This document shows positions 1 through 8,790 of a stretch of 64,000 nt of DNA, in pieces. Origin of the DNA: Deinococcus aetherius (GTDB lineage Bacteria > Deinococcota > Deinococci > Deinococcales > Deinococcaceae); assembly GCF_025997855.1 (NCBI RefSeq), contig NZ_AP026560.1, positions 2,502,501-2,566,500 on the forward strand. Direction: 5' to 3'. Position 1 is the stretch's first letter. Each line of letters begins with the position of its first letter. Both the position numbers and the translations under genes were made by a program. The notes below the pieces were generated by a model. The model worked only from the letters and a program-made list of their open reading frames with translations, was not told the DNA's origin and searched no databases.

Positions 1-1748
1 GTGCTGGCACGCGGAGCATCCCCGCCCACACGGGGAAAACGCCAACACCTACCTGGAATTCTTGGATCTGGCCGGAGCATCCCCGCCCACACGGGGAAAA
101 CGACGCGCTCCCGGCCCCGCTCGCCCTCGTCGCCGGAGCATCCCCGCCCACACGGGGAAAACGAGGACCCGGCGACCTGCGCGCGCATCCGCGCCGGAGC
201 ATCCCCGCCCACACGGGGAAAACATGGTTACCCTCCTGTTCGTCGGCTCAGGAAGCGGAGCATCCCCGCCCACACGGGGAAAACGTGCTGTCCGAACTCG
301 TCCACGGCTGGAGCTACGGAGCATCCCCGCCCACACGGGGAAAACATGCGCGCCGGATGGTGAGACGGGTTGAGCCGCGGAGCATCCCCGCCCACACGGG
401 GAAAACCAGCTCGTGGACGCGGGCCGCGACCTGCGCGACGGAGCATCCCCGCCCACACGGGGAAAACCTGTCCCTCGGCTACACCCTGCGCCAGGGCGAC
501 GGAGCATCCCCGCCCACACGGGGAAAACCGTCGCCCAGGTGCTCAACGGGGGGCTCATCGCGGAGCATCCCCGCCCACACGGGGAAAACTCAACATCAGA
601 GATGTAGCTGGACCGCTCGGGCGGAGCATCCCCGCCCACACGGGGAAAACGCCATCGTGCGCCGCCTGATTGACGAGGAGGGCGGAGCATCCCCGCCCAC
701 ACGGGGAAAACCGGTCCAGGACCTTCTCAACAACTCGACCTTCCGGAGCATCCCCGCCCACACGGGGAAAACGTCACGCCCGCCACCCACGAGCAGTTCC
801 GAGCCGGAGCATCCCCGCCCACACGGGGAAAACACCAGCAGTGCGACTCCTGATACGCGCACCAGCGGAGCATCCCCGCCCACACGGGGAAAACCGGAGC
901 ATGGACTGGACGAGGTCCTCGTTGATCGGAGCATCCCCGCCCACACGGGGAAAACGAAGACGAACGAATCCGCCTAGGCCGTATCAACGGAGCATCCCCG
1001 CCCACACGGGGAAAACTCAGCGAGGCGACGCGGAGGGAAACCAGCCACAGGAGCATCCCCGCCCACACGGGGAAAACGATTGAATGCGAGATTCGAGAAA
1101 AACCAATTCCGGAGCATCCCCGCCCACACGGGGAAAACTACTGTGGTTGGTCTCTTGTTTAAGGGTGCTACGGAGCATCCCCGCCCACACGGGGAAAACT
1201 TGACGTGCGCTCGGCGGGCCTTGCCACACCGCGGAGCATCCCCGCCCACACGGGGAAAACCGCTGCAACTGCCCCACCCGGGGGAAACGACGCGGAGCAT
1301 CCCCGCCCACACGGGGAAAACGAGGGCGCGACCCCCCGCCTGGACTCGTGGGGCGGAGCATCCCCGCCCACACGGGGAAAACCCGACCCGGGTGAGCGTC
1401 CGCTTCACCGACCGCGGAGCATCCCCGCCCACACGGGGAAAACCGCCGAGAGGGCATCCACGGCAGGGGCGGTGCCGGAGCATCCCCGCCCACACGGGGA
1501 AAACAACGCCTTCTCAGCGCGGATGCTGTAGGTGGACGGAGCATCCCCGCCCACACGGGGAAAACCAGATCGAGAAGATCACGAAGGCGTGGGCGGACGG
1601 AGCATCCCCGCCCACACGGGGAAAACGGTTGAGGGGAGAGGTCACTTGCCCTCACCCGCGGAGCATCCCCGCCCACACGGGGAAAACGGCGAGAGGTGTC
1701 CCGGCGGGCACCTCCACCTCGGAGCATCCCCGCCCACACGGGGAAAAC
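1..1748 (-). CRISPR. CRISPR array 1 (type I-E), left end outside window
   Basis: 29 near-identical 29-base repeats begin at 12 and recur every 61 bases to 1720-1748, giving 28 complete 32-base spacers. A partial spacer at 1-11 shows that the array continues leftwards. Read on the minus strand, each repeat has a CCCCG/CGGGG stem around TGTGGG and ends in the handle ATGCTCCG, the layout of type I-E crRNAs (E. coli handle ATAAACCG). The crRNA strand is therefore minus and the leader lies on the right, so the newest spacers are those near 1720. The repeat at about 1048 has a changed outermost base. The repeat differs from array 2 in the loop (TGTGGG versus TGCAGG) and at one handle base, but the stem is conserved, so one Cas6e could process both. 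Confidence 0.98.
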
Positions 1749-1850
1749 ACTTTAAAACCACAGCCACTTTACCCCACGCCCCCCCTCGAAGGGTCCGGCG
1801 ACACCTCTGATTCAAATTACATTGTCATGCGGCGCTGCCGAAGCGGCCTT
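1749..1850 (-). promoter_or_regulatory. Leader of CRISPR array 1
   Basis: This sequence abuts the last perfect repeat on the side that would be 5' in crRNA orientation. Read on the minus strand, the 30 bases next to the repeat contain GGGGTAAAGTGG and end in AAAGT. The leader of array 2 has GTAGGGTTTACTG and ends in AGAGT at the same distance, so the two leaders are only moderately alike. There is no gene in 1749-2122 apart from the operator-like site listed separately. The leader assignment rests on repeat orientation and is inference. Confidence 0.5.
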
Positions 1851-2047
1851 CAGTCTAAGCCAGGGCAGTGATTCACAGCCAGGGGAATTCCCACGTCACG
1901 TTTAGACGCACTTGGCTAGCACAGTAAAGGCGTCGCTAGGAAGCCCCCCTAGAGCACGAGTTTCAGGAAAAGTGGGGCTTTTCGGTGACGGTCGAGACTG
2001 GCACGTTCGCCCAGACGGCCCCCTTCAGTTTGCGTGTCCTGAAACAT

Positions 2048-2071
2048 TCAGCCGATCGGCTAAGCGGCTGA
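2048..2071. promoter_or_regulatory. Inverted repeat, candidate operator
   Basis: TCAGCCG and CGGCTGA form a 7-bp inverted repeat, and it includes the perfect 12-bp palindrome AGCCGATCGGCT (2050-2061). It lies 50 bases upstream of the ribosome binding site of the small exported peptide gene, where an operator for the neighbouring regulator would be expected. No binding protein can be assigned from sequence. Confidence 0.4.
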
Positions 2072-2122
2072 GGGGGTCTCTGTTGCTTTCGGCGGCGTGG
2101 ACCGCTGAAGAGGGAGGTTCCC

Positions 2123-2272
2123 ATGACGATATGGACTCGGATCTGGCGTGCGGTGATGCTGTGCGGGCTGCTGGGGCTGGCGGCGCTGGGGCAGGTGCAA
2201 CGGGTGGAGGTCCCCGCCAATCCCGTTCTGGCCGGAGACGATGTGAAGACGGGCGGGGGCGGCATGGGCTAA
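2123..2272 (+). CDS. Small exported peptide (49 aa), possible signal
   Basis: A 49-codon gene with a good ribosome binding site (GAGGGAGG, 5 bases before the ATG). The product starts MTIWTRIWRAVMLCGLLGL, a positively charged N-terminus followed by a hydrophobic stretch, which is a signal-peptide shape. The mature part of roughly 25 residues ends in a glycine-rich tail (GDDVKTGGGGMG). The gene stops 63 bases before a TPR regulator on the same strand. A short exported peptide beside a TPR regulator is the arrangement of peptide-pheromone systems such as RRNPP. That role is inference, and I do not recognise the peptide family. A secreted microprotein with another role is possible. Confidence 0.6.
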   Translation: MTIWTRIWRAVMLCGLLGLAALGQVQRVEVPANPVLAGDDVKTGGGGMG

Positions 2273-2335
2273 ACAGCAGGGCGAAGTGCAGGGCGCGGTC
2301 CGGGCAGGTGGCCTGGGCCGCGTTACCATCCGGAT

Positions 2336-4042
2336 ATGGCGGTCAGAACGGGGCACCCGGGGAGCGCACAACTCACATCCGTCTGGGACGAATCGGTAGA
2401 GGTGCTGCTGGCCCTGGGCCGCTCCGCAGAGGCGCTGCGGACCCTCGTCCATGCCACCGAGGAGGCACGGGGCTCGGCCCGCTTTGCCGAACTGCTGGCC
2501 CTGTTTGGGCGGTTACCGCCGGAGGCGCAGGCGCAGCCGGAGAGCCTGCGCCTGCGCCTCCGGCTCCTGGGAAATTTGCCGGGGGGTGCGGCGCACATCG
2601 AGGACGAGGTGCGGGGGCGGTTGCAGCAGGCACCGTCCCCAACCTTTCTCTGGGCATATCTGGCCTGGGCACTGACGCAGCGCGAGGCCGACGAGGAGGG
2701 CCTCCAGTACGCGGTGCGGGCCGTGCAGGATGCGGAAGCACTCACCCCCTTTGAAGGGATGCTGTTGGAGCGGGCACGGGGGCAGGCCCTGATGCGGTTG
2801 GGGCGGAAGGGCTGGCTGGACGCCTATGAGCGGGCGCTGCGGTGGTGCCGAGGCCGCACGCGCGGCATCACTCTGATGGAGTTCGGCAGCCTGCTCGCCC
2901 GGGCTGGAGAGCAGGCGCGGGCCGTGCAAGTGTTCAGCGAGGCCCGCCTCGCCCTGAAGGGCGAGGAACTGGAGGGCTGGGCGCTCAACAGCCTCGGCCT
3001 GATGGCGCTTCAACTCGGGCACCTGGAGGACGCCGAGAGGTACTTCCGCGAGATGTTCCGGGTCGGCGGCAAGTTCCGCAGCCGGGCGCTCTCGGGGCAG
3101 GGAGCGGCTTACCGCGCACTGGGCGAGTGGAAGCGCGCCGAGGACGCCTACACGCAGGCGGCAACCCAGGCGAGAAAGGCGGGCGACGAGGATGATCTGC
3201 GCCAGGCCCTGCGCGGGCTGGGCCACACGCTGCGGTTGCAAGGGCGAATGCTCGCGGCCCTTGAACCCCTGACGGAAGCGGCCCGGGCGGTGCAGGCCGA
3301 CCGTGACGCGGGAACGTCCTGGGTGAACGTGGACCTCGCAGCGGCCCACGTCTCGCTGCCCCATCTGGACGCCGCGCAGGTGGAGGGCCTGCTGGGGCGC
3401 TCCGGAGTGCTGGGGCGCGAGGACGCTGACCGGGCGCAGATCGTGCGGGCGGAACTGGCCCGGCGCACGGGCGACGCAGCCCGCGCACTGGACCTCATGC
3501 AGGGCCAGGAGCAGCACCTGCTCTGGGTGCGTGAGGAAAGCCTGGCGTTTCCCGCCCTCTTCGCCCTGCTCCCGCTGGAGGCCCAGCCCCAACCGCTGCC
3601 CAGGCCACCAGTCACGCGGCTGGAGGTGCGTGCGGCAGGCTTCCCCGAGGTGCGCGTCAATGGCCGTATCCTGCACCTTCCGCCGCTCTCGTTGGTGGCG
3701 CTCGTGGCCCTGTTGGAGGGTGAGGGACAGGTCAGCGGCGACGCCCTGCTCGAAGCGCTGGACGACGGCCAGGTGCGGGAGGCCCGGCAGGCCAGGCAAC
3801 GCGCTTCCAAGGTAATGAACACCCTGCGGCAGGGCCTGGGCTGGAAAGGCAGCATCGTCACGCGCGGCGGCTTCTACGAACTCGGCCCGGGGACCAAGTG
3901 GACCTACGACGTGCGCGAGTTACGGCGGGCGGGCCGTCCCGTCGAGGCCTTTCTCAGTGGTGTGCCCCTGCCCTGGGTCACGGCCCAGGAGCAGGAATTG
4001 CGTCAGGCCGACTCAAATCCCCTCAGCCTTGTGGGCGGGTGA
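2336..4042 (+). CDS. TPR-repeat transcriptional regulator with C-terminal winged helix
   Basis: 568 aa. Residues 1 to about 430 are a solenoid of alanine/leucine-rich helical repeats typical of TPRs (for example LNSLGLMALQLGHLEDAERY and LRGLGHTLRLQGRMLAALEP). Residues of about 440-540 resemble the winged-helix domain of SARP/OmpR-type regulators: a predicted beta strand (VRVNGRILHLPP), then helices, then a wing (SIVTRGGFYELG). SARP proteins usually carry this domain N-terminally, so the order is unusual. The ATG lies 6 bases after TACCAT, which suggests a leaderless transcript and fixes the start. The gene sits between the array 1 leader and the WYL regulator. It could sense the small exported peptide encoded just upstream. 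Confidence 0.75.
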   Translation: MAVRTGHPGSAQLTSVWDESVEVLLALGRSAEALRTLVHATEEARGSARFAELLALFGRLPPEAQAQPESLRLRLRLLGNLPGGAAHIEDEVRGRLQQAPSPTFLWAYLAWALTQREADEEGLQYAVRAVQDAEALTPFEGMLLERARGQALMRLGRKGWLDAYERALRWCRGRTRGITLMEFGSLLARAGEQARAVQVFSEARLALKGEELEGWALNSLGLMALQLGHLEDAERYFREMFRVGGKFRSRALSGQGAAYRALGEWKRAEDAYTQAATQARKAGDEDDLRQALRGLGHTLRLQGRMLAALEPLTEAARAVQADRDAGTSWVNVDLAAAHVSLPHLDAAQVEGLLGRSGVLGREDADRAQIVRAELARRTGDAARALDLMQGQEQHLLWVREESLAFPALFALLPLEAQPQPLPRPPVTRLEVRAAGFPEVRVNGRILHLPPLSLVALVALLEGEGQVSGDALLEALDDGQVREARQARQRASKVMNTLRQGLGWKGSIVTRGGFYELGPGTKWTYDVRELRRAGRPVEAFLSGVPLPWVTAQEQELRQADSNPLSLVGG

Positions 4043-4081
4043 GGCCGTCGCGCGACATCTGCGCCTCACCCGTGTGGCAGC

Positions 4082-5134
4082 GTGTGGGGTATGGGTGATC
4101 CTCTCCCGACGCAACCTCCGCCCAAGTCCGAGGACTGGGCCGATCCGAACCTGACACCCCAGAGGGTTCATCGGCCCTCAAAAGTGTGGCACCGGGCCAA
4201 GCGGCTGGCGGACCTGCTGGCCCGCCTCGAAACTTCACCCATGACAAAGGGGGAACTGTGCGCCCAGTTTGAAGTCGGCGTGCGGACCATCGAGCGAGAC
4301 CTTCAGACCCTGGGACAGATGGGGCACGCCGCACTGCCCCATCCCGGCCACGAGAAACGGCTGTACATCCCCAAACGCGGCGGGGCCTTCAACGCCCCCG
4401 AGGCCCTTGCCGCCTACACGGCCATTCGCCTCGCCTACCACCACTCGCCGTCGGGCAACCGGCACTACCGACACGCGATGGAGCAGATTTCACGGGTGCT
4501 GCCCGAGAGCATCCGCTACACCCTGAATGCCTCCGTTGTAGACAACGGCGCGGCGCAGGTGCAGGAGCGCGAATTGGAAAAGGTGGCGCAGGCGTGGGTG
4601 GACTCGCGGGTGCTGCGCTTCGACTACCAGCCCCCCTCAAAACCAGTCGAGCGCGGCAACGAGTTGTGTGTGTACTTCATCGAGATTAGCCGCACCAACC
4701 TCGCGCCCTACGTGATTGGGCTAGAACGCAGGAAGCGCGGGCAGGTCCGCACCTTCAAGTTGTCGCGGATGCAGCACCTGGAGGTGCTGCGCGAGGGCTT
4801 CGAGCCGGACCCGGCCTTTGACCCCAAAGAATTCCTCTCGGACGCCTGGGGCGTGGTGGGGAGCGCTGCGCCCATCACGGTCACGGTGCGCTTCACGCCG
4901 GATGCCGCCTACCGCCTGCTCGAGGGCGGATATCCGAATGCCAGCTTCCGCACCGAGCCGGACGGCAGTATTTACGCCGAATTCCGCGCCGGGGCTGACA
5001 AGACGGGCCTGCCGCGCGAACTGCTCCCCTTCCTGCTGGGCTGGGGGCCGCGCGCCGAGGTGCTGGCCCCCGCCCACGTGCGGGAATACTGGTTGGGAGA
5101 ACTGCGGGAAGCGCTGCGGCGCTATGACCGCTGA
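4082..5134 (+). CDS. WYL-domain transcriptional regulator
   Basis: 350 aa. An N-terminal HTH of about residues 38-80 (LLARLETSPMTKGELCAQF, VGVRTIERDLQTL) is followed by a long linker and a WYL domain (VLRFDYQPP near 180, LAPYVIGLERRKRGQVRTFKLSRM, then a C-terminal WCX-type region ending YWLGELREALRRYDR). WYL regulators often sit beside CRISPR-Cas loci and bind ligands or nucleic acids. The last 13 bases overlap the 3' end of cas3 tail to tail, so the two transcripts are complementary at their ends. The start is the GTG at 4082 or the ATG at 4091; neither has a clear ribosome binding site. Control of cas genes is inference from position. Confidence 0.88.
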   Translation: MWGMGDPLPTQPPPKSEDWADPNLTPQRVHRPSKVWHRAKRLADLLARLETSPMTKGELCAQFEVGVRTIERDLQTLGQMGHAALPHPGHEKRLYIPKRGGAFNAPEALAAYTAIRLAYHHSPSGNRHYRHAMEQISRVLPESIRYTLNASVVDNGAAQVQERELEKVAQAWVDSRVLRFDYQPPSKPVERGNELCVYFIEISRTNLAPYVIGLERRKRGQVRTFKLSRMQHLEVLREGFEPDPAFDPKEFLSDAWGVVGSAAPITVTVRFTPDAAYRLLEGGYPNASFRTEPDGSIYAEFRAGADKTGLPRELLPFLLGWGPRAEVLAPAHVREYWLGELREALRRYDR

Positions 5135-7932
5135 GGCGAGACGGACTGGTACACTAGCCCCAGCTCCGGGTGTAGCTCGACTTCCAGGTTGCTGAGGGGT
5201 ATTGGAACTTTCCCGTTTACCAGCGGCAGGGGCACGCAGTCGCGCAGCAGGGGATTGTCGGCCCAGCTTGTGTGAGTTGGGGCGAGGTCAGGCGCCAGGT
5301 GAACCAGTTCCCGCCGCGAGACGCGCAGGCTGCGTTTAAAGATGGCGGCGGCCTGTGCCCGGTCTAGCTTGCCTACGCCCTTGCCGATGCGCGCCGGGTC
5401 TTTTCCATCGGGGTCCAGGAAATACCCGCTGCCGATGCGGTGAACGGGTACCAGCCGAATGTTCTGCTCCCCCAGGCGGGTCTGGGGCCACTCGTCGTCG
5501 TGGGCGGGTTCGCCGTCGGGCTCAGCCTGGATGGTCGGCACGTTGTTGAAGAAGTCGTCTGGGTTACCGATGTGGGCAAGGTCCCCGAAGCGTGCGTCGT
5601 TGCCCGTCTCGTTCTGAAACTCCACCGTCGCCGCGTCCAGTCGCGCCCGCTGCTCGTCTTCCAGCGTGAACCACTCGCCCTCCCCGTACACGTCCTGCAC
5701 CAGCGTGTCCAGATCGGCGGGCAGGCGAATCTCTGCGCCGTCCTTCAGCCTGAGCCAGGTGCGGTAGAGCAGGTGGGGCGCGTAGACCCACTGCCACTTG
5801 TGGGCCTCCATCGCGGCGGCGGGCCAGGTGTCCAGCCCCGCCACCCACAGATGCGGCGTGGCATGTCCGTGTCTGCGGGCCGCGTTTCCCGCGTGCCGGT
5901 GCAACCTGCCCGCCCGCTGAAGCAGCAAGTCCATCGGCGCGAGGTCCGAGATCATCACGTCCGCATCGAAATCCAGGCTCTGTTCGGCCACCTGCGTGGC
6001 GATCAGGATCAAACGGCGGGGGCGGTAATCCGCCTTCTTGACGCCCAATTCCTTGTTCTCGTAGGGCTGCGGGCCGAGGTACTTCAGCACCGCCGTTTCG
6101 CGCTTTTCGCGGTCCTCCGCCGGGTAGCGGGCGTGAAAGAGAAGGGCGCAGAGATCATCCTTCGTTCCCCCCTTCATCACCGTCCTGAGCCTCCCGACGT
6201 GCCGCTCCCGGATTTCGCAGAACACGTCCTGCGCCCGCTGCACCGTGTTGACAATGACGGCCACGCAGCCTCCATCCAGGGCGAGGTCCAGCGCCTTCTG
6301 CGCCACCTCCTCCACTGAAGCGCCCAGCGCCCGCATCGTGATGGGCGTCTGCGTGCGGCTGCTCCTGATGTGCTGGGACCGGGCTTCCGCTCCCTGGGCG
6401 ACGGTCAGGCGGGGGTACTGCGCCGTCTCGCCTTCCTCTTGCGTCCCCCAGGCATCCAGCAACTCGCGGCGACTGACGGCGGGCAGGGTGGCACTCATCA
6501 GGATGACCGAGCTGCCCAGTGCCCTGAGCCAGCGCAGCAGCGCATGAATCAGGTGACTGGTGTAGGTGTCGTAGGCGTGAATCTCGTCCAACAGCACCAC
6601 GCGGTTGCCCAGGCCCCACAGCCGCACGAACTGGTGGGGCACCCCCAGCACGCCTAGCAGCGCCTGATCCACCGTGCCTACACCGTATTCGCTCAGGCCC
6701 GCGCGTTTGCGGGCGCTGAACCAGCTCTCGGCGCGGACGTTCAGCCGCTCCTCGGCGGCGGTGGCCGAATCGTTCTGTGGGTTGAGGGTCCGCGTCAAGT
6801 TCTCCTGATACGCCTTGTTCAGCAACGCGCCCCCGTGCATCAGTTGGAGGTCCGGCTCGACCTCCCGCCGCGAGGCCTCATGCAGGAACTGGCGAAAGCG
6901 CATATACATCGCGTTGCCCGTCGCCTGGGTGGGCAGGGCAATGTACAGGCCCCGGTGCCCCAATTTCGTTTGCAGCCAGGTTGCCGCGTGCAGCCCGGCC
7001 TCCGTCTTGCCCTCGCCCATCGGGGCCTCCACCAGAATAAGGGTGGGTTCGGCGCTCAGGGTGGGCAGGAGGGCCGCCAGTTGCTCTTGCAGGGCGCGGG
7101 GCAGGAAGCCGGGGATGTAGGCGAACATCTCGGCGGGCGACTGAACTTCAGTTTGCAGCGGCCTACGTTCTGTCCAACCAACGCTCCTCAGCTTGGCCCG
7201 GGCCTTGCCGCGCGCCTTCTCGAAGTAGGCCGCTAGGTTCTCGATGGGCAGCGGATCCACCTGGGACGGCACCTCGAAGCTGCTGCCCAACCAGTCGGCG
7301 AAGCTCGTCAGGCCCGCAAGGCGCATATAGGCTGGGGCAGAGAGATCGTGGAGAGGAGGTGACATGCTCAACCCCAGTGCCTGCAACACCTTCTTGAACA
7401 GCATGAACTGAGCGCCCTCCCAATCGCCCGCTCCGCGCTCGTGGGTGGGAATCTGGAGGCCCTGCCTGGAGGTGGGCCGCCCGTGGTGACAGCCAACGGC
7501 ATCCGCGACTTTTTCCCTGGCGGCTTGACCCCAACCGACTCGCTTGAGCAGAGGGGGCAACAGTAGTTGCGAGACTTCACCGTGCGGGACGTTGCTGGTC
7601 CCCAGGCCCGCCATCAGCCGCTCCACGCCGGGCAGCGGCCTCTTCTCCGCCATATTCCAGAGAGCTTGAAAGGTGGGGCTGGCCTTGCCCAAATCGTGCA
7701 GCCCGGCTAGAGCGCAGACCCAGCGGCGGGCGGTCTCTACGTCCACCCCGTAATCCTCGGCGAGAAGGGTCAGCGTGTGAGGCGGTTCCAGCTCCAGAAT
7801 CTCCCAAGTGCAGGCAGCCACGTCCAGCAGGTGCGTTAAAACGGGAAGATAGCGCCCGTCGCCCGCTTTGCCGTCGCTCCGGCGGTCACTTTTGGCCCAC
7901 AGATACCACGCTTGCTGTGTCGCTCTGTCCAT
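5122..7932 (-). CDS. cas3: CRISPR-associated helicase-nuclease Cas3 (type I-E)
   Basis: 936 aa, the usual length for a Cas3 with fused HD nuclease. The HD domain shows H34, H79-D80 (HDLGK) and HHGRPT further on. The SF2 helicase shows Walker A (EAPMGEGKTEAG, about residue 305), DEIH box (DEIHAYD), motif III (LMSATLPA) and motif VI (QRAGRLHRH), followed by a Cas3 C-terminal domain. In type I-E interference, Cas3 is recruited by DNA-bound Cascade and degrades the displaced strand. The gene is divergent from the Cascade operon, separated by the antitoxin, dead toxin and regulatory spacer, so it has its own promoter. Its 3' end overlaps the WYL gene by 13 bases. No frameshift or loss of a key residue is seen. 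Confidence 0.97.
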   Translation of the reverse strand: MDRATQQAWYLWAKSDRRSDGKAGDGRYLPVLTHLLDVAACTWEILELEPPHTLTLLAEDYGVDVETARRWVCALAGLHDLGKASPTFQALWNMAEKRPLPGVERLMAGLGTSNVPHGEVSQLLLPPLLKRVGWGQAAREKVADAVGCHHGRPTSRQGLQIPTHERGAGDWEGAQFMLFKKVLQALGLSMSPPLHDLSAPAYMRLAGLTSFADWLGSSFEVPSQVDPLPIENLAAYFEKARGKARAKLRSVGWTERRPLQTEVQSPAEMFAYIPGFLPRALQEQLAALLPTLSAEPTLILVEAPMGEGKTEAGLHAATWLQTKLGHRGLYIALPTQATGNAMYMRFRQFLHEASRREVEPDLQLMHGGALLNKAYQENLTRTLNPQNDSATAAEERLNVRAESWFSARKRAGLSEYGVGTVDQALLGVLGVPHQFVRLWGLGNRVVLLDEIHAYDTYTSHLIHALLRWLRALGSSVILMSATLPAVSRRELLDAWGTQEEGETAQYPRLTVAQGAEARSQHIRSSRTQTPITMRALGASVEEVAQKALDLALDGGCVAVIVNTVQRAQDVFCEIRERHVGRLRTVMKGGTKDDLCALLFHARYPAEDREKRETAVLKYLGPQPYENKELGVKKADYRPRRLILIATQVAEQSLDFDADVMISDLAPMDLLLQRAGRLHRHAGNAARRHGHATPHLWVAGLDTWPAAAMEAHKWQWVYAPHLLYRTWLRLKDGAEIRLPADLDTLVQDVYGEGEWFTLEDEQRARLDAATVEFQNETGNDARFGDLAHIGNPDDFFNNVPTIQAEPDGEPAHDDEWPQTRLGEQNIRLVPVHRIGSGYFLDPDGKDPARIGKGVGKLDRAQAAAIFKRSLRVSRRELVHLAPDLAPTHTSWADNPLLRDCVPLPLVNGKVPIPLSNLEVELHPELGLVYQSVSPQRS

Positions 7933-7956
7933 GCCTCAGCGTAAGAGGACAGTGCG

Positions 7957-8373
7957 TCAAATCGTGTCGGAGTTGCGGTCCATCCAGTCCGCGAGCCGGA
8001 GGCCGTCCATCCGCTCGTATTCGCGCGTTATGTGTCACCAGCTCCAGTCCCCGGGCCAGCGCCACGCCTGCGTCCAGCAGGTCACAGGGGCCAATGGGCG
8101 TGCCCTATTGCCAAAGGGCGGTGCGGATATACGATGTGATTCCGGCATCCTGCGGCCCGTAGTCCAGCACCATGACTTGCGGCAGCCACAGGTTCAGGGC
8201 CACTTCCACTACCGCCAGGCGAGCGGGTTTGAGGCTCATGCCGAACTCCAGCTCAATCAGGGTCACGGTGTTGACCGCCAGTTCGGTCAGGGGCATGGCG
8301 GCAAGGTGGCTTCGAACCGCGCCCTCACCGCGCACGGCGAGGCTGATGGTATCGGTATCCAGCAGGAAGCGAA
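7957..8373 (-). pseudogene. Decayed vapC (PIN-domain toxin)
   Basis: Three pieces in two frames read as one PIN-domain RNase. The N-terminus LIRFLLDTDTISLAV has the first catalytic aspartate. The middle LAVNTVTLIELEFGMS has the conserved glutamate. The C-terminus GTPIGPCDLLDAGVALARG continues into VTHNAR. Three defects are visible: no ATG, GTG or TTG precedes LLDTDT, only a CTG overlapping the antitoxin stop; a TAG interrupts the frame just before GTPIG (about 8105); and one base is missing after VTHNAR, before EYERMDGLRLADWMD. Canonical VapC has none of these. The toxin is therefore almost certainly inactive although its antitoxin is intact. A suppressed stop plus sequencing error is the alternative. 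Confidence 0.8.
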
Positions 8374-8625
8374 TCAGAACAAGTTCCGTTCATGGGGCGG
8401 CAGTACATCGTCCTCGGGCATCTCGAAGTCGGCAAGTTCGGGGGAGGGGGCGGACGTGAAGAAGGCCGGCGCTTCGGGAGACCACTGTTGCCCTGCCGCT
8501 CCTATGGCGGTCAACTGAACGGCGGGCTTGCCATTCCGTGCGATGACGACAGTTTCGCCGCGCTCGGCGGCGTCCACCAGCTTGCTGAGCTGCTTTTTGG
8601 CGTCGTGCATGTTGAACACAGTCAT
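8374..8625 (-). CDS. Phd/VapB-type antitoxin
   Basis: 83 aa. The N-terminal half is the Phd/YefM DNA-binding fold (MTVFNMHDAKKQLSKLV, then RGETVVIARNGKPAVQL). The C-terminal half is the acidic, proline-containing toxin-neutralising tail (ELADFEMPEDDVLPPHER). The stop overlaps the first codons of the ruined vapC. An inverted repeat 11 bases upstream of the start (8637-8652) is a likely autoregulatory operator. The frame is intact while the toxin is decayed, so the antitoxin may persist as a repressor or as protection against related toxins. It lies directly between cas3 and the cas regulatory spacer. Confidence 0.88.
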   Translation of the reverse strand: MTVFNMHDAKKQLSKLVDAAERGETVVIARNGKPAVQLTAIGAAGQQWSPEAPAFFTSAPSPELADFEMPEDDVLPPHERNLF

Positions 8626-8636
8626 GACTTCTACTT

Positions 8637-8652
8637 AGCTAAGCGGTTAGCT
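8637..8652. promoter_or_regulatory. Candidate Phd operator
   Basis: AGCTAA-GCGG-TTAGCT is a 6-bp perfect inverted repeat with a 4-base centre, 11 bases upstream of the antitoxin start codon. Phd/YefM proteins bind short palindromes in their own promoters. The site also lies about 20 bases upstream of the crRNA-like element, so a Phd-family protein bound here could affect both directions. Confidence 0.5.
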
Positions 8653-8670
8653 CAGACGTTACACTATCCC

Positions 8671-8747
8671 TAGTCCTCGCGTGGGCGGGGATGGTCCGCT
8701 ATAGCCCGAAGGGCGTCCGTTTTCCCCGTGTGGGCGGGGATGGGTAA
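8671..8747 (+). ncRNA. crRNA-like element (two repeats flanking a 20-base guide), candidate CreR/CreA
   Basis: Repeat-like unit 1 (8671-8698) keeps the core GTGGGCGGGGATG, a CCTCG/CGGGG stem (one G-U pair) and an 8-base handle ATGGTCCG. The guide CTATAGCCCGAAGGGCGTCC follows at 8699-8718. Unit 2 begins at 8719 and is identical to the array 1 repeat for its first 24 bases (8719-8742), then diverges in the handle. The guide is 20 bases, not the 32 of both arrays. Guide bases 1-15 match 8794-8808 except at position 6, and the match is preceded by AAG. Position and logic fit the crRNA-like RNAs known to direct Cascade to cas or toxin promoters with only partial pairing. Transcription is not shown by sequence. 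A weak -10 candidate is TACACT (8660-8665). An eroded mini-array is the alternative. Confidence 0.7.
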
Positions 8748-8790
8748 GGTCGGGCTCTCAAAGTAATAGAAATAAGCGAGCGAATTACTC

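Noticed and set aside
1..1083. Long open frames on both strands inside CRISPR array 1 with repeating RSIPAHTGKT or GASPPTRGK units
   Set aside because: They are translations of the 61-base repeat period, which lacks stops in some frames. The DNA is a CRISPR array, not a repeat protein.
2513..3799. A 428-codon frame antisense to the TPR regulator
   Set aside because: It mirrors the codon structure of the real gene in GC-rich DNA, has a low-complexity composition and no start signals.
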